A DNA stretch of 64,000 nt from Rhodococcus sp. HM1 (GTDB taxonomy: Bacteria; Actinomycetota; Actinomycetes; Mycobacteriales; Mycobacteriaceae). How positions within the stretch are numbered: the stretch's first letter is position 1; each line of letters opens with the position of its first letter. The notes beneath the pieces are model-generated. The model did not search any database and was not told where the DNA came from. It saw only the letters and a list, made by a program, of their open reading frames with translations. The translations under genes and the position numbers were made by a program. Below, in pieces: positions 34,606 through 43,944 of this stretch. The stretch spans positions 124,001-188,000 of the forward strand of contig NZ_JALPTB010000002.1 of assembly GCF_023218075.1 (NCBI RefSeq), in the 5' to 3' direction.

Positions 34606-35720
34606 CGTGCCGGCTCCATCTCGGTGTTCTCGGCGGTCGGTTCGGGATCGGGTTCCTCTGCGGGGGTGTCGCTTCCGGTGCGCTTGCGACGCCGGAACGC
34701 TGCGATCCCGGCGAGTCCGGCGGGGAAGAATCCGACGACGACGATGAACAGCAGGCCCTGCGCATACGTCCACGCGGACGGGAAGCTCTCCGACAGCGAC
34801 GTCTGCGCCCACGCGACCCCGATCGCGCCGAGTACCGGCCCGAGCAGCGTGGTGCGGCCACCGATCGCGACGCCGATGAGGAACGCGATGGACGGCACGA
34901 TGCCGATGTCCGCCGGGGAGATGATCCCGACGATCGGCACGAACATCGCACCGGCGATGCCGGCGAAGAACGCGGCGACCGTGTAGGCGACGACCTTGAC
35001 GGTCGCGGGGTCGTAGCCGAGGAAGCGGACGCGCTCCTCCTGGTCGCGGACCGCGACGAGCAGTTCACCGTAGCGTGAGTGCATGAGCTGGCGGGTCCCG
35101 GCGACGACGAGCAGCAGGATCGCCGCGACGATGAAGAACAGCATCCGCTTGTTGACCGGATCGGACAGGTCGTAACCGAAGAACGTGCGGAACCGGTTGA
35201 GGCCGTTGGACCCTCCGGTGCTCTGCTGGCCGACGAGCAGGATCGCGAACGCCGCGGCGAGGGCCTGGGACAGGATCGCGAAGTAGGCGCCCTTGACGCG
35301 GCGCTTGAACACGCCGAGGCCGAGCAGCAGGGCCAGCAGTGCGGGCACGAGCAGGATGCCCAGCAGCGTCACGAGCGGCGACGTGAACGGCACCCAGTAC
35401 GCGGGCAGTTCACGGATACCCGCGATCTGCATGAAGTCCGGCACGGTGTCGCCGCGCACCTCGGCGTCGGCGATCTTCAGGTGCATCGCCATCATGTAGG
35501 CGCCGAGGCCGAAGAACACGCCCTGACCGAGGGTCAGCATGCCGCCGCGGCCCCAGGCCAGGCCGATGCCGGCGGCGACGATGGCGAAGCACAGGAACTT
35601 CGCGAGCAGATTCAGGCGGAAGTCGGACAGGACGGCGGGGGCGAGACCGAACAGCACGAGCGCGGCGATCGCAAATCCCGCCCACGTGCGGACCGGTCCG
35701 GGCCGGGTGAGAACGGACAT
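34602..35720 (-). CDS. urtC: Urea ABC transporter permease UrtC
   Basis: A 372-residue LivM-type permease with about ten membrane segments. Typical stretches are KFLCFAIVAAGIGLAWGRGG, LTLGQGVFFGLGAYMMAMHL, GKTVGG-type loop replaced by STGGSNGLNRF, and AVRDQEERVRFLGYDPATVK (the coupling-helix EAA-like region). The C-terminal tail is acidic and cytoplasmic (EEPDPEPTAE). ATG 35720 overlaps the urtB stop. With UrtB it forms the channel for urea. Confidence 0.93.
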   Translation of the reverse strand: MSVLTRPGPVRTWAGFAIAALVLFGLAPAVLSDFRLNLLAKFLCFAIVAAGIGLAWGRGGMLTLGQGVFFGLGAYMMAMHLKIADAEVRGDTVPDFMQIAGIRELPAYWVPFTSPLVTLLGILLVPALLALLLGLGVFKRRVKGAYFAILSQALAAAFAILLVGQQSTGGSNGLNRFRTFFGYDLSDPVNKRMLFFIVAAILLLVVAGTRQLMHSRYGELLVAVRDQEERVRFLGYDPATVKVVAYTVAAFFAGIAGAMFVPIVGIISPADIGIVPSIAFLIGVAIGGRTTLLGPVLGAIGVAWAQTSLSESFPSAWTYAQGLLFIVVVGFFPAGLAGIAAFRRRKRTGSDTPAEEPDPEPTAENTEMEPAR

Positions 35721-36604
35721 CAGACCAGGCTCCTTGTCTTGACCGCGAACAGACCTTGCGGGCGGATCTGCAGGAAGACCACGATGATCACGAACACGAT
35801 CACCTTCGCGATCGACGCGGTGGTGGAGTATTCGATGAACGAATTGAGCAGGCCGAGCGCGACCGCCGCGATCACGGCACCCTCGATGCGACCGAGCCCG
35901 CCGATGACGACGACGAGGAACGCGTCGATCAGGTACGACTGCCCGATCGTCGGGCTCGTCGAGCCGATGAGGGTCAGCGCCACCCCGGCCAGGCCGGCGA
36001 GTCCGGAGCCGAGGAAGAACGTGGTGATGTCGGTGCGCCGGCTGGAGATGCCGACGGTCTCGGCGAGATCGCGGTTCTGCACGACCGCCCGGATGCGACG
36101 GCCCATCGGGGTGTACTTCATCGCCACGATCAGCGCGACGACGCACACGGCGGCCAGCACCAGGATGAACAGGCGGGTTTTCGGAACCACCGCACCCAGG
36201 ATCTCGACACCGCCGGACAGCCATTGTGGGGCAACCACATTGACTGCCGGTGCGCCGAAGATGTCACGGGCGGCCTGCTGCAGCAGCAGGCCCACGCCGA
36301 ACGTCACGAGCAGTGTGTCGAGCGGACGGTGGTACATGCGGCGGATGAGCGTGACCTCGAGCAGCACACCCATCGCGCCGCCGACCAGGAAGCCGACGAG
36401 CAGGGAGATCAGCAGCGAGACCCCGGCCGCGGAGATCACCTGCTGCACAACGTATGCGGTGTACGAACCGGCCATGATGAATTCGCCGTGGGCCATGTTG
36501 ATCACGCCCATCTGGCCGAACGTCAACGACAGGCCCAGCGCTGCCAGCAGCAGGATCGAGCCGATGCTCAATCCCGTGAACAGCTGTCCTACCACGACAT
36601 CCAT
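35720..36604 (-). CDS. urtB: Urea ABC transporter permease UrtB
   Basis: A 294-residue LivH-type permease with about eight membrane segments. Characteristic stretches are LAALGLSLTFGQMGVINMAH, GEFIMAGSYTAYVVQ, AVVQNRDLAETVGISSRR (coupling helix) and FLVVVIGGLGRIEGAV. The first, NMAHGEF, is shared with LivH. It is shorter than many UrtB proteins, which often carry a long N-terminal periplasmic part; several actinobacterial forms are short like this. It is separated from urtA by 38 bp. Confidence 0.92.
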   Translation of the reverse strand: MDVVVGQLFTGLSIGSILLLAALGLSLTFGQMGVINMAHGEFIMAGSYTAYVVQQVISAAGVSLLISLLVGFLVGGAMGVLLEVTLIRRMYHRPLDTLLVTFGVGLLLQQAARDIFGAPAVNVVAPQWLSGGVEILGAVVPKTRLFILVLAAVCVVALIVAMKYTPMGRRIRAVVQNRDLAETVGISSRRTDITTFFLGSGLAGLAGVALTLIGSTSPTIGQSYLIDAFLVVVIGGLGRIEGAVIAAVALGLLNSFIEYSTTASIAKVIVFVIIVVFLQIRPQGLFAVKTRSLV

Positions 36605-36642
36605 ATCGCCCCCTTTCTCGTCGGCTTCCCGGTCGTATCGGC

Positions 36643-37911
36643 TCAGCTACCGGACAGGCTCGAGGCCCAGTCGTAGCTCTTCAGGTACGGGTCCGGCTCG
36701 ATCGGGGAGCCCGAGTCCCACACGGTGTAGATCAGTCCGTCGCCGCGGATCTCACCGATGCGTGCGGTCTTGGCGATGTGGTGGTTGTCGCCGTCGATCG
36801 TGACGGTGCCTTCGGGAGCGTCGAACGTGACGCCGTCGGCCGCCTCCTGGATGTCGGCCACGGCGAACGAGTTCGCCTTCTCGACGGTGTTCTTCCACAG
36901 GTAGACCGAGGTGTAGGCAGCCTCCATCGGATCCGAGGTCGGCTTGTTCGCGCCGTACTTCGCCTTGTAGGCGTCGACGAACGACTTGTTCTCCGGGGAG
37001 TCCACCGTCTGGTAGTAGTTCCACGCGGTAAGCTGGCCCTCGATGTTCTGGGCGCCGATGCCGACGACCTCCTCCTCGGCGATGGACACCGAAACCACCG
37101 GCATGTCAGCGGCTTTCAGGCCGACGTTGGCGTACTCGCGGAAGAATGCGACGTTCGAGTCGCCGTTGAGGGTGTTGAACACCGCGTCCGCGTCGGCGGT
37201 GCGGATCTTGTTGACGATCGTCGAGAAGTCGGTCGAACCGAGCGGGGTGTAGTCCTCACCCTTGATCTCGATGCCGTTGGCCTCGGCGTAGGCGCGGATG
37301 ATGCGGTTCGCCGTCTGCGGGAACACGTAATCGCTACCGACGAGGTAGAGGGACTTGACGCCCTTCTCCTTCAGGTAGTCCAGCGCCGGCACGATCTGCT
37401 GGTTGGTGGTCGCGCCGGTGTAGAAGATGTTCGGCGACGATTCCAGGCCCTCGTACTGCACCGGGTAGTACAGCAGCGCGTCGTTGTCCTCGAACACCGG
37501 CAGCATCGCCTTACGGCTCGACGACGTCCAGCCGCCGAAGACCGCAGCGACACAGTCGGAGCTGATGAGCTTCTCGGCCTTCTCGGCGAACACCGTCGGC
37601 TCGGACGCTCCGTCCTCGGCGACGATCTGGATCTGCTTGCCGAGCACGCCACCGGAGGCGTTGATCTCCTCGACGGCCAGTGCGATCGAATCACGAACGG
37701 TGACTTCGGAAATTGCCATGGTGCCGGACAGGGAGTTCAGCGAACCGACCTTGATGGTGTCGCCGGAGGTGTCGACGCAGGATTCGCCGGTCGCGCCGGT
37801 CGCGGTGTCACCGGCCTTGCTGCCGCAGGCGGTGAGAAGCAGACCGGCAGCCGCGAGTGCCACCGGAACGGCGACGGCACGCTTGGCGATTGTGGACCTG
37901 GCAACTGACAT
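36643..37911 (-). CDS. urtA: Urea-binding lipoprotein UrtA
   Basis: A 422-residue solute-binding lipoprotein. The signal peptide ends in the lipobox LLTAC (residues about 26-30), followed by the mature domain [19 protein letters not shown]. UrtA markers are [36 protein letters not shown] and [16 protein letters not shown]. It captures urea outside the membrane for UrtBCDE. AGGGGG lies just before ATG 37911. It is the first gene of the operon; nitrogen control is usual for urt, but no clear GlnR or AmtR site is visible upstream. Confidence 0.95.
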   Translation of the reverse strand: MSVARSTIAKRAVAVPVALAAAGLLLTACGSKAGDTATGATGESCVDTSGDTIKVGSLNSLSGTMAISEVTVRDSIALAVEEINASGGVLGKQIQIVAEDGASEPTVFAEKAEKLISSDCVAAVFGGWTSSSRKAMLPVFEDNDALLYYPVQYEGLESSPNIFYTGATTNQQIVPALDYLKEKGVKSLYLVGSDYVFPQTANRIIRAYAEANGIEIKGEDYTPLGSTDFSTIVNKIRTADADAVFNTLNGDSNVAFFREYANVGLKAADMPVVSVSIAEEEVVGIGAQNIEGQLTAWNYYQTVDSPENKSFVDAYKAKYGANKPTSDPMEAAYTSVYLWKNTVEKANSFAVADIQEAADGVTFDAPEGTVTIDGDNHHIAKTARIGEIRGDGLIYTVWDSGSPIEPDPYLKSYDWASSLSGS

Positions 37912-38221
37912 GGAGATGCCCCCTTGTTTGGAAGATGAGAAGCCTCGGTTCCCCGGTGTATCCGGGCGCGTATACAGCGCTGTATTCGTCGGCCAAACAG
38001 TAAAGGGATCGTGTTGCGCAGGTATATCTGCTTGTGACAATTGGATGTTCGATGTTTCGCCTGTGTGAACTCGCCCGCGGGCGGCGCCCGGTGTCCGAGC
38101 GAATGTGCCGCTCGTCTCCTTCAATCGACCGAATGTGCCGCTCGCTCGGAAAGGGGGAGGGGGAGCACGCGACGACCCGGCGCCGCGCGTGAGTACGTGG
38201 CGCCGGGTCGGTGGGTGCGGG
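37912..38221. promoter_or_regulatory. urtA upstream region with palindrome 37972-37985
   Basis: 310 bp without a gene. It holds the urtA promoter region with the perfect 14-bp palindrome ATACAGCGCTGTAT at 37972-37985, about 60 bp upstream of the urtA start, a candidate operator for the operon's GntR protein. Further on, GAATGTGCCGCTCG occurs twice (38101-38114 and 38131-38144), then the ramB terminator. Confidence 0.55.
38173..38210 (-). terminator. Terminator of ramB
   Basis: Perfect 12-bp stem, CGACCCGGCGCC at 38173-38184 against GGCGCCGGGTCG at 38199-38210, with a 14-base loop, starting 12 bp beyond the minus-strand ramB stop. Confidence 0.75.
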
Positions 38222-39634
38222 TCAGCGAATGAGGTAGGGCGAGACCGAGCTGCGGTGTTCGTTGATGTCCAGCTCCTTGCCGAGCGGTGGGAACGCGCGC
38301 TGCGGGCAGTTGACGCGTTCGCAGATGCGGCAGCCTGCGCCGATCGGGGTGCCGGGGTTGGACTCGTCGAGGTCGAGGCCGTCGGCGTAGACGAGTCGAT
38401 GCGCGTGGCGCAGCTCGCAGCCGAGGCCGATCGCGAACGTCTTCGACGGCTGCCCGTAGCGGGCCGCGCGGCGTTCGACGGTCCGCGCGACCCACAGGTA
38501 GCGGCGGCCGTCGGGCATCTGCGCGATCTGCGTCATGATCTTGCCCGGGTACGCGAAGGTCTCGTAGACGTTCCACAGCGGGCAGGTGCCGCCGCTGGTG
38601 GAGAAGTGGAATCCCGTGGCGGACTGGCGTTTGGACATGTTGCCGGCCCGGTCGACGCGGACGAACGAGAACGGCACCCCTCGCAGTTTCGGTCGCTGGA
38701 GGGTGGAGAGCCGGTGGGCGATCGTCTCGTAGCTGACGCCGTAGAACGCCGAGAGCCGTTCGACGTCGTAGCGGAAGTCCTCCGCGATCTCGTGGAACTG
38801 TGTGTACGGCAGGATCATCGCCGCCGCGAAGTAGTTCGCGAGACCGAGGCGTGCCAGGGAGCGGGACGCGTCGGACGTGAAGATGGCGTCCTCGACCATC
38901 TTGTCGATGAGGTCACCGCATTCGAGGTAGGCGAGCTCGGTGGCGAGTTTGAAGACCTGTTGCCCGCTGGACAGCTGAGGGGCTATCTCGAGGGTGCGGG
39001 TCTCCGGGTCGTAACGGTGCAGGACGTTCTCGCCGAGATCGATGCGCTTGACGATCTGCACGTCGTGCACGGACGCCATCCGCTTGGCGATCTCGCCGCC
39101 GACGTCGCCGCGGTGGAACCGGATGCGATTGGCGAGTTCCTCGGCTGCGGTGTCGAGCTCGTGCAGGTAGTTCTGTCGCTGGTAGAAGTAGTCGCGCACT
39201 TCCTCGTGCGGCATCGTGATGGCCCCGCTGCCGCTACCGTCGCTGTACCTGTCCTCGGTCGCGGCCGCGAGCTGGGCGGTGGTGTTGCGGAACCGGCGGT
39301 GCATGTTCACCATCGCCCGGGCCAGCCCGGGATGCGCGGCGACCATCTCGGCGATCTCCTGGGCGTCGGCTTCGATGCCCATCTCCTGATCGAGCGCGAC
39401 CTCCCGCATCTCGGCGATCAGGCGGGTGTCGTCCTGGGAGGAGAAGAAGGTGGTGTCGACGCCGAAGACCTCACTGATCCGCAGCAGTACGGGAACGGTG
39501 AGGGGACGGACGTCGTGCTCGATCTGGTTGAGGTAGCTGGCAGAGATCTCGAGGGTCTTGGCGAGTGCGGCTTGGCTGAGGCCCCGCTCGGTACGCAGCT
39601 GACGAAGGCGGGCTCCCACGAAGGTCTTGGCCAT
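38222..39634 (-). CDS. ramB: RamB-type regulator of acetate/glyoxylate metabolism
   Basis: A 470-residue regulator. The N-terminal Xre-type helix-turn-helix spans residues 1-65 ([35 protein letters not shown]). An IrrE-like central domain ([29 protein letters not shown]) is followed by a C-terminal domain with conserved cysteines ([19 protein letters not shown]). This is the ScfR/RamB architecture. RamB binds TTTGCAAA-type sites and controls isocitrate lyase and related genes. The divergent aceA 1.8 kb away and TTTGCAA sites at its own start and in front of aceA support the assignment. ATG 39634 gives the family N-terminus. Confidence 0.93.
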   Translation of the reverse strand: MAKTFVGARLRQLRTERGLSQAALAKTLEISASYLNQIEHDVRPLTVPVLLRISEVFGVDTTFFSSQDDTRLIAEMREVALDQEMGIEADAQEIAEMVAAHPGLARAMVNMHRRFRNTTAQLAAATEDRYSDGSGSGAITMPHEEVRDYFYQRQNYLHELDTAAEELANRIRFHRGDVGGEIAKRMASVHDVQIVKRIDLGENVLHRYDPETRTLEIAPQLSSGQQVFKLATELAYLECGDLIDKMVEDAIFTSDASRSLARLGLANYFAAAMILPYTQFHEIAEDFRYDVERLSAFYGVSYETIAHRLSTLQRPKLRGVPFSFVRVDRAGNMSKRQSATGFHFSTSGGTCPLWNVYETFAYPGKIMTQIAQMPDGRRYLWVARTVERRAARYGQPSKTFAIGLGCELRHAHRLVYADGLDLDESNPGTPIGAGCRICERVNCPQRAFPPLGKELDINEHRSSVSPYLIR

Positions 39635-39657
39635 TCGCCCAGCGTACGACCAGCTGT

Positions 39658-39670
39658 AAAGCTTTGCAAC
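39658..39670. promoter_or_regulatory. RamB-box-like site upstream of ramB
   Basis: AAAGCTTTGCAAC lies 24 bp upstream of the ramB start, between ramB and the end of the flavohaemoglobin gene. TTTGCAA is the RamB recognition core, which suggests autoregulation. Confidence 0.55.
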
Positions 39671-39687
39671 GAGCCATTCGCAACGTG

Positions 39688-40989
39688 TTAATCGTGTCGG
39701 CCGGAAACGACCTGCTGGGGGCGGTCGACGCCGAGCCAGGATCCGGGCGCGAACGCCTCGTAGTGGATCGACTCGACGGGTACTCCGCGCGCGACGAGGC
39801 CGTCCCTGACCGTGCGCATGAACGCGACCGGCCCGTACACGTACACCCTGGCCCCCGCCGGGACGTCGAGATCGTCGACGGGCGACCGTCCATGCACGTC
39901 GAACTCCTCGAAATCGTTGTACCGCACCTGCATCCGCGCATTCTCCAGCCGAGAGACGAGGGCGGTGATGTCCGCACGGCGCGCATGGTCGTAGGGGGAC
40001 CGGTCCACGTGCAACGCGACGACGGGCCGCCGCGGATCGGTCTCGGCGAGGCTCTGCAGGGCGGTCAGCGTGCTGGTGATGCCGATGCCGGCGGAGATCA
40101 GCACCAGCGGGGTGCTGCCGGCGTCGACGAGGAGGCTTCCGAAGGGGTGCGAGACGATCAGCTCGTTGCCGGGGCGGACGGTGTCGAAGAGGAACGAGGA
40201 GACCAGCCCGTCCGGGACCCGCTTGATCGTGATGGCCCACTCGCCCGGGACCCGCCCTCGCACGAGGGTGTACTGCCGGATCTGGCGGGTGCCGTCGGGA
40301 AGTCGCACGCAGATCGAAATGTACTGTCCCGGACTGAAATCGGGGAGCGGTCGCCCGTTGAGCGATCGCATCACGAAGGTCGCGACGTCGGCTCCGTCGT
40401 ATTCGACCTCCGAGACGGCCACCAGTCGCCACACGTGTCCGTGGGGTACCCCGGCCGAGTCGTACAGCGCGGCTTCCTGCTTGATGAGCGAACCCGCCAT
40501 GAGTGTGTAGACCTGGTGCCAGGCCGCTGCGACGGCCGGGGTCACCGCGTCGCCGAGCACCTCGGCGATCGCGGCGAACAGGTGGAAGCGGATCATTTCG
40601 TAGTGCCCGGCCTGGATGCCGATCGACGCGTGCTTGTTGGCGATCCGGGACATGATCGCGTCGATGTCCTGGGGCTGCTCGGTGATCAGGAGCTTGGCGA
40701 ACGCGGCGACCGAACTCGCGAGTGCCTTCTGCTGCTCGCGGTTGCGCTGGTTCGTGCGATTGAACAGGTCCGTGCACAGCAGGGGTGCCGCGGTGAACAG
40801 GCGCTCGTAGAACCGTTCGGAGATCCGGCCGATGTGGGCCTCCACGGCGGGCAGCGTGGCCTCGATGACGTCGTACGACGTGGGAGAAAGGATGACCGCT
40901 CCTCTGCTCGTAGGGGGTGGGCGAGACACGAGCAGCTGCGCGGGCATGTGCGCGACGGGTCCAGCCCCGACCTGGTCGTCGCGAGTCAT
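39688..40989 (-). CDS. Flavohaemoglobin-like protein (globin-FAD/NAD reductase)
   Basis: A 433-residue two-domain protein. The globin part (about 45-185) has the B10 Tyr in ISERFYERLF and proximal His in NKHASIGIQAGHYE. The reductase part has an FAD-binding RQYTL, the loop PGQYISICVRL, and the NAD region SAGIGITSTLTAL, YVYGPVAFMRTV and a C-terminal EAFAPGSW. Flavohaemoglobins convert NO to nitrate with O2 and NAD(P)H. The N-terminus is about 30 residues longer than Hmp when started at ATG 40989; ATG 40947 is an alternative. It is in the same direction as ramB, 53 bp upstream of it. Confidence 0.86.
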   Translation of the reverse strand: MTRDDQVGAGPVAHMPAQLLVSRPPPTSRGAVILSPTSYDVIEATLPAVEAHIGRISERFYERLFTAAPLLCTDLFNRTNQRNREQQKALASSVAAFAKLLITEQPQDIDAIMSRIANKHASIGIQAGHYEMIRFHLFAAIAEVLGDAVTPAVAAAWHQVYTLMAGSLIKQEAALYDSAGVPHGHVWRLVAVSEVEYDGADVATFVMRSLNGRPLPDFSPGQYISICVRLPDGTRQIRQYTLVRGRVPGEWAITIKRVPDGLVSSFLFDTVRPGNELIVSHPFGSLLVDAGSTPLVLISAGIGITSTLTALQSLAETDPRRPVVALHVDRSPYDHARRADITALVSRLENARMQVRYNDFEEFDVHGRSPVDDLDVPAGARVYVYGPVAFMRTVRDGLVARGVPVESIHYEAFAPGSWLGVDRPQQVVSGRHD

Positions 40990-41408
40990 GTTACGGCCGG
41001 TCGCGGGAATCCTCCCGATCGACGGCTGCGGAAAATCCCTGCTCGAACCTCCCGGCCGGTGTGAAACCCCCCACATGCGCGGCCGAGGCGACTCCCGGGA
41101 CGGCCGGTCCCACGGGTCCCGGTGTCAGGGAGTGCTCGCCGGGGGTTGCGCCACGAATGCCGAGGTAGAGCTACTCGTCAGTAACCAACGCGGCGATTTT
41201 GTGAAGTCGTTGGAACGGCCATTGATTTACAACCTTTGCAAAGCTCCCGCGAAAACTAGCCAAGGTTGGCATTTGCAACAGGTAGACGGCCTTTTTCGGC
41301 TGTGTCATTGTTTTGGAGTACATCCGAACGGCACGCGAAGGGTGTGAAGTCGTACGCACGTACTGCTGAACACCCGGAGCGGATTCGAATCTAGAGAGTG
41401 GAGCTTTG
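40990..41408. promoter_or_regulatory. aceA control region with RamB-type sites
   Basis: 419 bp without a convincing gene between the divergent flavohaemoglobin and aceA genes. TTTGCAAA at 41235-41242 and TTTGCAA at 41272-41278 match the RamB core, about 170 and 130 bp upstream of aceA. GGAG at 41399-41402 is the aceA ribosome site. Confidence 0.6.
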
Positions 41409-42698
41409 ATGTCGACCACCGGCACCCCGCGGACCGCTGAAGAAATCCAGAAGGACTGGGACACCAACCCCCGCTGGAAGGGCGTCACCCGTAACTACAC
41501 GGCCGAGCAGGTCGTGAAGCTGCAGGGCTCCGTCGTCGAGGAAGCCACCCTCGCTCGTCGTGGCTCGGAGATCCTCTGGGATCTCGTCAACAACGAGGAC
41601 TACATCAACTCGCTCGGCGCCCTGACCGGCAACCAGGCCGTGCAGCAGGTTCGCGCCGGCCTCAAGGCCATCTACCTGTCCGGCTGGCAGGTCGCCGGTG
41701 ACGCGAACCTCTCCGGCCACACCTACCCGGACCAGTCGCTGTACCCGGCGAACTCGGTTCCGCAGGTCGTCCGCCGCATCAACAACGCGCTGCTCCGCGC
41801 GGACGAGATCGCCAAGGTCGAGGGTGACACCTCGGTCGAGAACTGGCTCGCCCCGATCGTCGCCGACGGTGAGGCCGGCTTCGGTGGCGCCCTCAACGTC
41901 TACGAGCTGCAGAAGGCCATGATCGCGGCCGGTGTCGCCGGTTCGCACTGGGAGGACCAGCTCGCGTCGGAGAAGAAGTGCGGTCACCTCGGTGGCAAGG
42001 TGCTCATCCCGACCCAGCAGCACATCCGCACCCTGACCTCGGCCCGTCTCGCGGCCGACGTCGCGGACGTCCCGACCGTCGTCATCGCCCGCACCGACGC
42101 CGAGGCCGCGACCCTCATCACCTCCGATGTCGACGAGCGCGACCGCGAGTTCCTCGACGGCACCCGTACGGCCGAGGGCTTCTTCGGTGTCAAGAACGGC
42201 ATCGAGCCCTGCATCGCCCGTGCGAAGGCCTACGCCCCGTACGCCGACCTCATCTGGATGGAGACCGGTGTTCCGGACCTCGAGGTCGCCAAGAAGTTCT
42301 CCGAGGCCGTCCGTAGCGAGTTCCCGGACCAGCTGCTGGCCTACAACTGCTCGCCGTCCTTCAACTGGAAGGCTCACCTGGACGACGCGACCATCGCGAA
42401 GTTCCAGAAGGAGCTCGGCGCGATGGGCTTCAAGTTCCAGTTCATCACCCTCGCCGGCTTCCACTCGCTCAACTACGGCATGTTCGACCTGGCCCACGGC
42501 TACGCCCGCGAGGGCATGACCGCCTTCGTCGACCTGCAGGAGCGCGAGTTCAAGGCGGCCAAGGAGCGCGGCTTCACCGCCATCAAGCACCAGCGTGAGG
42601 TCGGTGCCGGCTACTTCGACACCATCGCCACCACGGTCGACCCGAACACCTCCACGGCTGCTCTGAAGGGCTCCACCGAGGAGGGCCAGTTCCACTAG
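41409..42698 (+). CDS. aceA: Isocitrate lyase
   Basis: A 429-residue short-form (ICL1-type) isocitrate lyase. The catalytic signature is [12 protein letters not shown], with [34 protein letters not shown] and the C-terminal lid segment also present. It splits isocitrate into glyoxylate and succinate for growth on acetate or fatty acids, and in actinobacteria also serves the methylcitrate cycle. ATG 41409 has GGAG at proper spacing. Its codon use is very biased, with almost all third positions G/C, typical of high expression. RamB-type sites lie upstream. Confidence 0.98.
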   Translation: MSTTGTPRTAEEIQKDWDTNPRWKGVTRNYTAEQVVKLQGSVVEEATLARRGSEILWDLVNNEDYINSLGALTGNQAVQQVRAGLKAIYLSGWQVAGDANLSGHTYPDQSLYPANSVPQVVRRINNALLRADEIAKVEGDTSVENWLAPIVADGEAGFGGALNVYELQKAMIAAGVAGSHWEDQLASEKKCGHLGGKVLIPTQQHIRTLTSARLAADVADVPTVVIARTDAEAATLITSDVDERDREFLDGTRTAEGFFGVKNGIEPCIARAKAYAPYADLIWMETGVPDLEVAKKFSEAVRSEFPDQLLAYNCSPSFNWKAHLDDATIAKFQKELGAMGFKFQFITLAGFHSLNYGMFDLAHGYAREGMTAFVDLQEREFKAAKERGFTAIKHQREVGAGYFDTIATTVDPNTSTAALKGSTEEGQFH

Positions 42699-42709
42699 GA
42701 ACAGGCTTC

Positions 42710-42759
42710 GAAGTCACACCGCGGCGGGATCCGTCCCGGACTCCCGCCGCGGTGACTTC
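42710..42759 (+). terminator. Terminator of aceA
   Basis: Left arm 42710-42729 and right arm 42742-42759 pair over 18 bp (core CGCGGCGGGA/TCCCGCCGCG) with a 2-base bulge and 12-base loop, starting 12 bp after the aceA stop. Confidence 0.78.
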
Positions 42760-42796
42760 ACCCCAGCCGTACCGGCTGGACCGAGCTAGACCCTTA

Positions 42797-42901
42797 CGAC
42801 GATCCGGTCGGTGGATGATCCCCGCCGGATCGTCGTGCAAGAACCCCTCTACAGACTCCGTGCAGGACCACCTGTGCAGGACCCCCTGTGCAAGACCCTC
42901 C
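42797..42901 (+). repeat. Leader hairpin and four 14-bp repeats upstream of fadB2
   Basis: A perfect 11-bp stem (CGACGATCCGG 42797-42807, CCGGATCGTCG 42825-42835) is followed by four copies of GTGCARGAMCMMCT at 42835, 42860, 42874 and 42888, the last three in tandem. They sit in the 236-bp gap before fadB2; function is unknown. Confidence 0.6.
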
Positions 42902-42934
42902 ACGACCAACCCCACATGACGAGAAGGAGCTGAC

Positions 42935-43831
42935 GTGACCAGCGAGAAGATTCAGCGCGTCGGCGTGATCGGCGCCGGGATCATGGGCGCAGGTATCGCC
43001 GAGGTGTGCGCGCGCGCTCATGTCGACGTACTGGTGTTCGAGCAGACCCGTGAACTCGCGGCTGCCGGACGTGCCCGCATCCTCCGGTCCCTCGACCGGG
43101 GCGTGAGCAGCGGAAAGATCACCGAACGGGAGCGGGAGCAGGCCGCGTGGCGCCTCCGGTTCACCTCGGACCTCGGTGACTTCGCGGACCGTCAGCTCGT
43201 CGTGGAGGCCGTCGTCGAGGACGAGAAGGTCAAGAGCGAGATCTTCGCCGAACTCGACAAGATCGTCACGGACCCGAACGCGGTGCTCGCGTCGAACACC
43301 TCGTCGATCCCGATCATGAAGCTGGGCATCGCCACCAGCGCCCCCGAGCGCGTCATCGGCCTGCACTTCTTCAACCCCGTGCCGGTGCTCCCGCTCGTCG
43401 AGCTGGTCACCACGCTGAAGACCAGCTCCACGGTCGCCCAGCGCGCCGAGGCCTTCGCCGCCGACATTCTCGGCAAGCAGGTCGTCCGCTCCTCGGACCG
43501 TGCCGGCTTCATCGCCAACGCGCTGCTCGTGCCCTACCTGCTGTCGGCGATCCGGATGGTCGAATCCGGCTTCGCGACGAAGGAGGACATCGACAAGACG
43601 ATGGTGCTCGGCTGCGCCCACCCGATGGGCCCGCTCGCGCTGACCGATCTGGTCGGGCTCGACACCGTCAAGTCGATCGCCGACTCGATGTACGAGGAGT
43701 TCAAGGAGCCGCTGTACTCGGCCCCGCCGCTGTTGCTGCGCATGGTCGAGGCCGGCCTCGTCGGCAAGAAGTCGGGTGCCGGCTTCTACGAATACGCCGA
43801 AAACGGTCGGGCCTCCAAGAAGGCCAGCTAA
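42935..43831 (+). CDS. fadB2: 3-hydroxybutyryl-CoA dehydrogenase
   Basis: A 298-residue short 3-hydroxyacyl-CoA dehydrogenase. The NAD motif is VGVIGAGIMGAGIAEVCARA; other family segments are VVEDEKVKSEIFAEL, NTSSIPIMKL, GLHFFNPVPVLPLVE (catalytic His), and FIANALLVPYLLSAIRM. It interconverts 3-hydroxyacyl-CoA and 3-oxoacyl-CoA in short-chain fatty acid or butyrate metabolism. GTG 42935 follows AAGGAG. It follows aceA, as in mycobacteria. Confidence 0.95.
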   Translation: MTSEKIQRVGVIGAGIMGAGIAEVCARAHVDVLVFEQTRELAAAGRARILRSLDRGVSSGKITEREREQAAWRLRFTSDLGDFADRQLVVEAVVEDEKVKSEIFAELDKIVTDPNAVLASNTSSIPIMKLGIATSAPERVIGLHFFNPVPVLPLVELVTTLKTSSTVAQRAEAFAADILGKQVVRSSDRAGFIANALLVPYLLSAIRMVESGFATKEDIDKTMVLGCAHPMGPLALTDLVGLDTVKSIADSMYEEFKEPLYSAPPLLLRMVEAGLVGKKSGAGFYEYAENGRASKKAS

Positions 43832-43859
43832 GCAGTAGGTAGCACCACACCGTACTTCG

Positions 43860-43914
43860 GCGCCCGTGCCCGACAGCAGTGCCACCTGCGCACTGCTCGT
43901 CGGTGCACGGGCGC
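43860..43914 (+). terminator. Long hairpin between fadB2 and the MetE-like gene
   Basis: Outer stem GCGCCCGTGC (43860-43869) with GCACGGGCGC (43905-43914), inner stem GCAGTG (43876-43881) with CACTGC (43891-43896). It could terminate fadB2 or act in the leader of the MetE-like gene; there is no clear U-tract. Confidence 0.55.
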
Positions 43915-43944
43915 GAGGTGCATGAGGGAAAGGTCGATTCCGAG

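Noticed and set aside
37912-38060. GlnR or AmtR nitrogen-control site before urtA
   Set aside because: No stretch matched the known boxes well enough; only the separate palindrome at 37972-37985 is clear.
42835-42901. Short repeats as a possible CRISPR array
   Set aside because: Units are 14 bp and mostly directly adjacent with no regular unique spacers, and no cas genes are present.
43832-43944. Cobalamin or SAM riboswitch before the MetE-like gene
   Set aside because: Only a simple long hairpin is visible; no conserved riboswitch core elements were found by eye.
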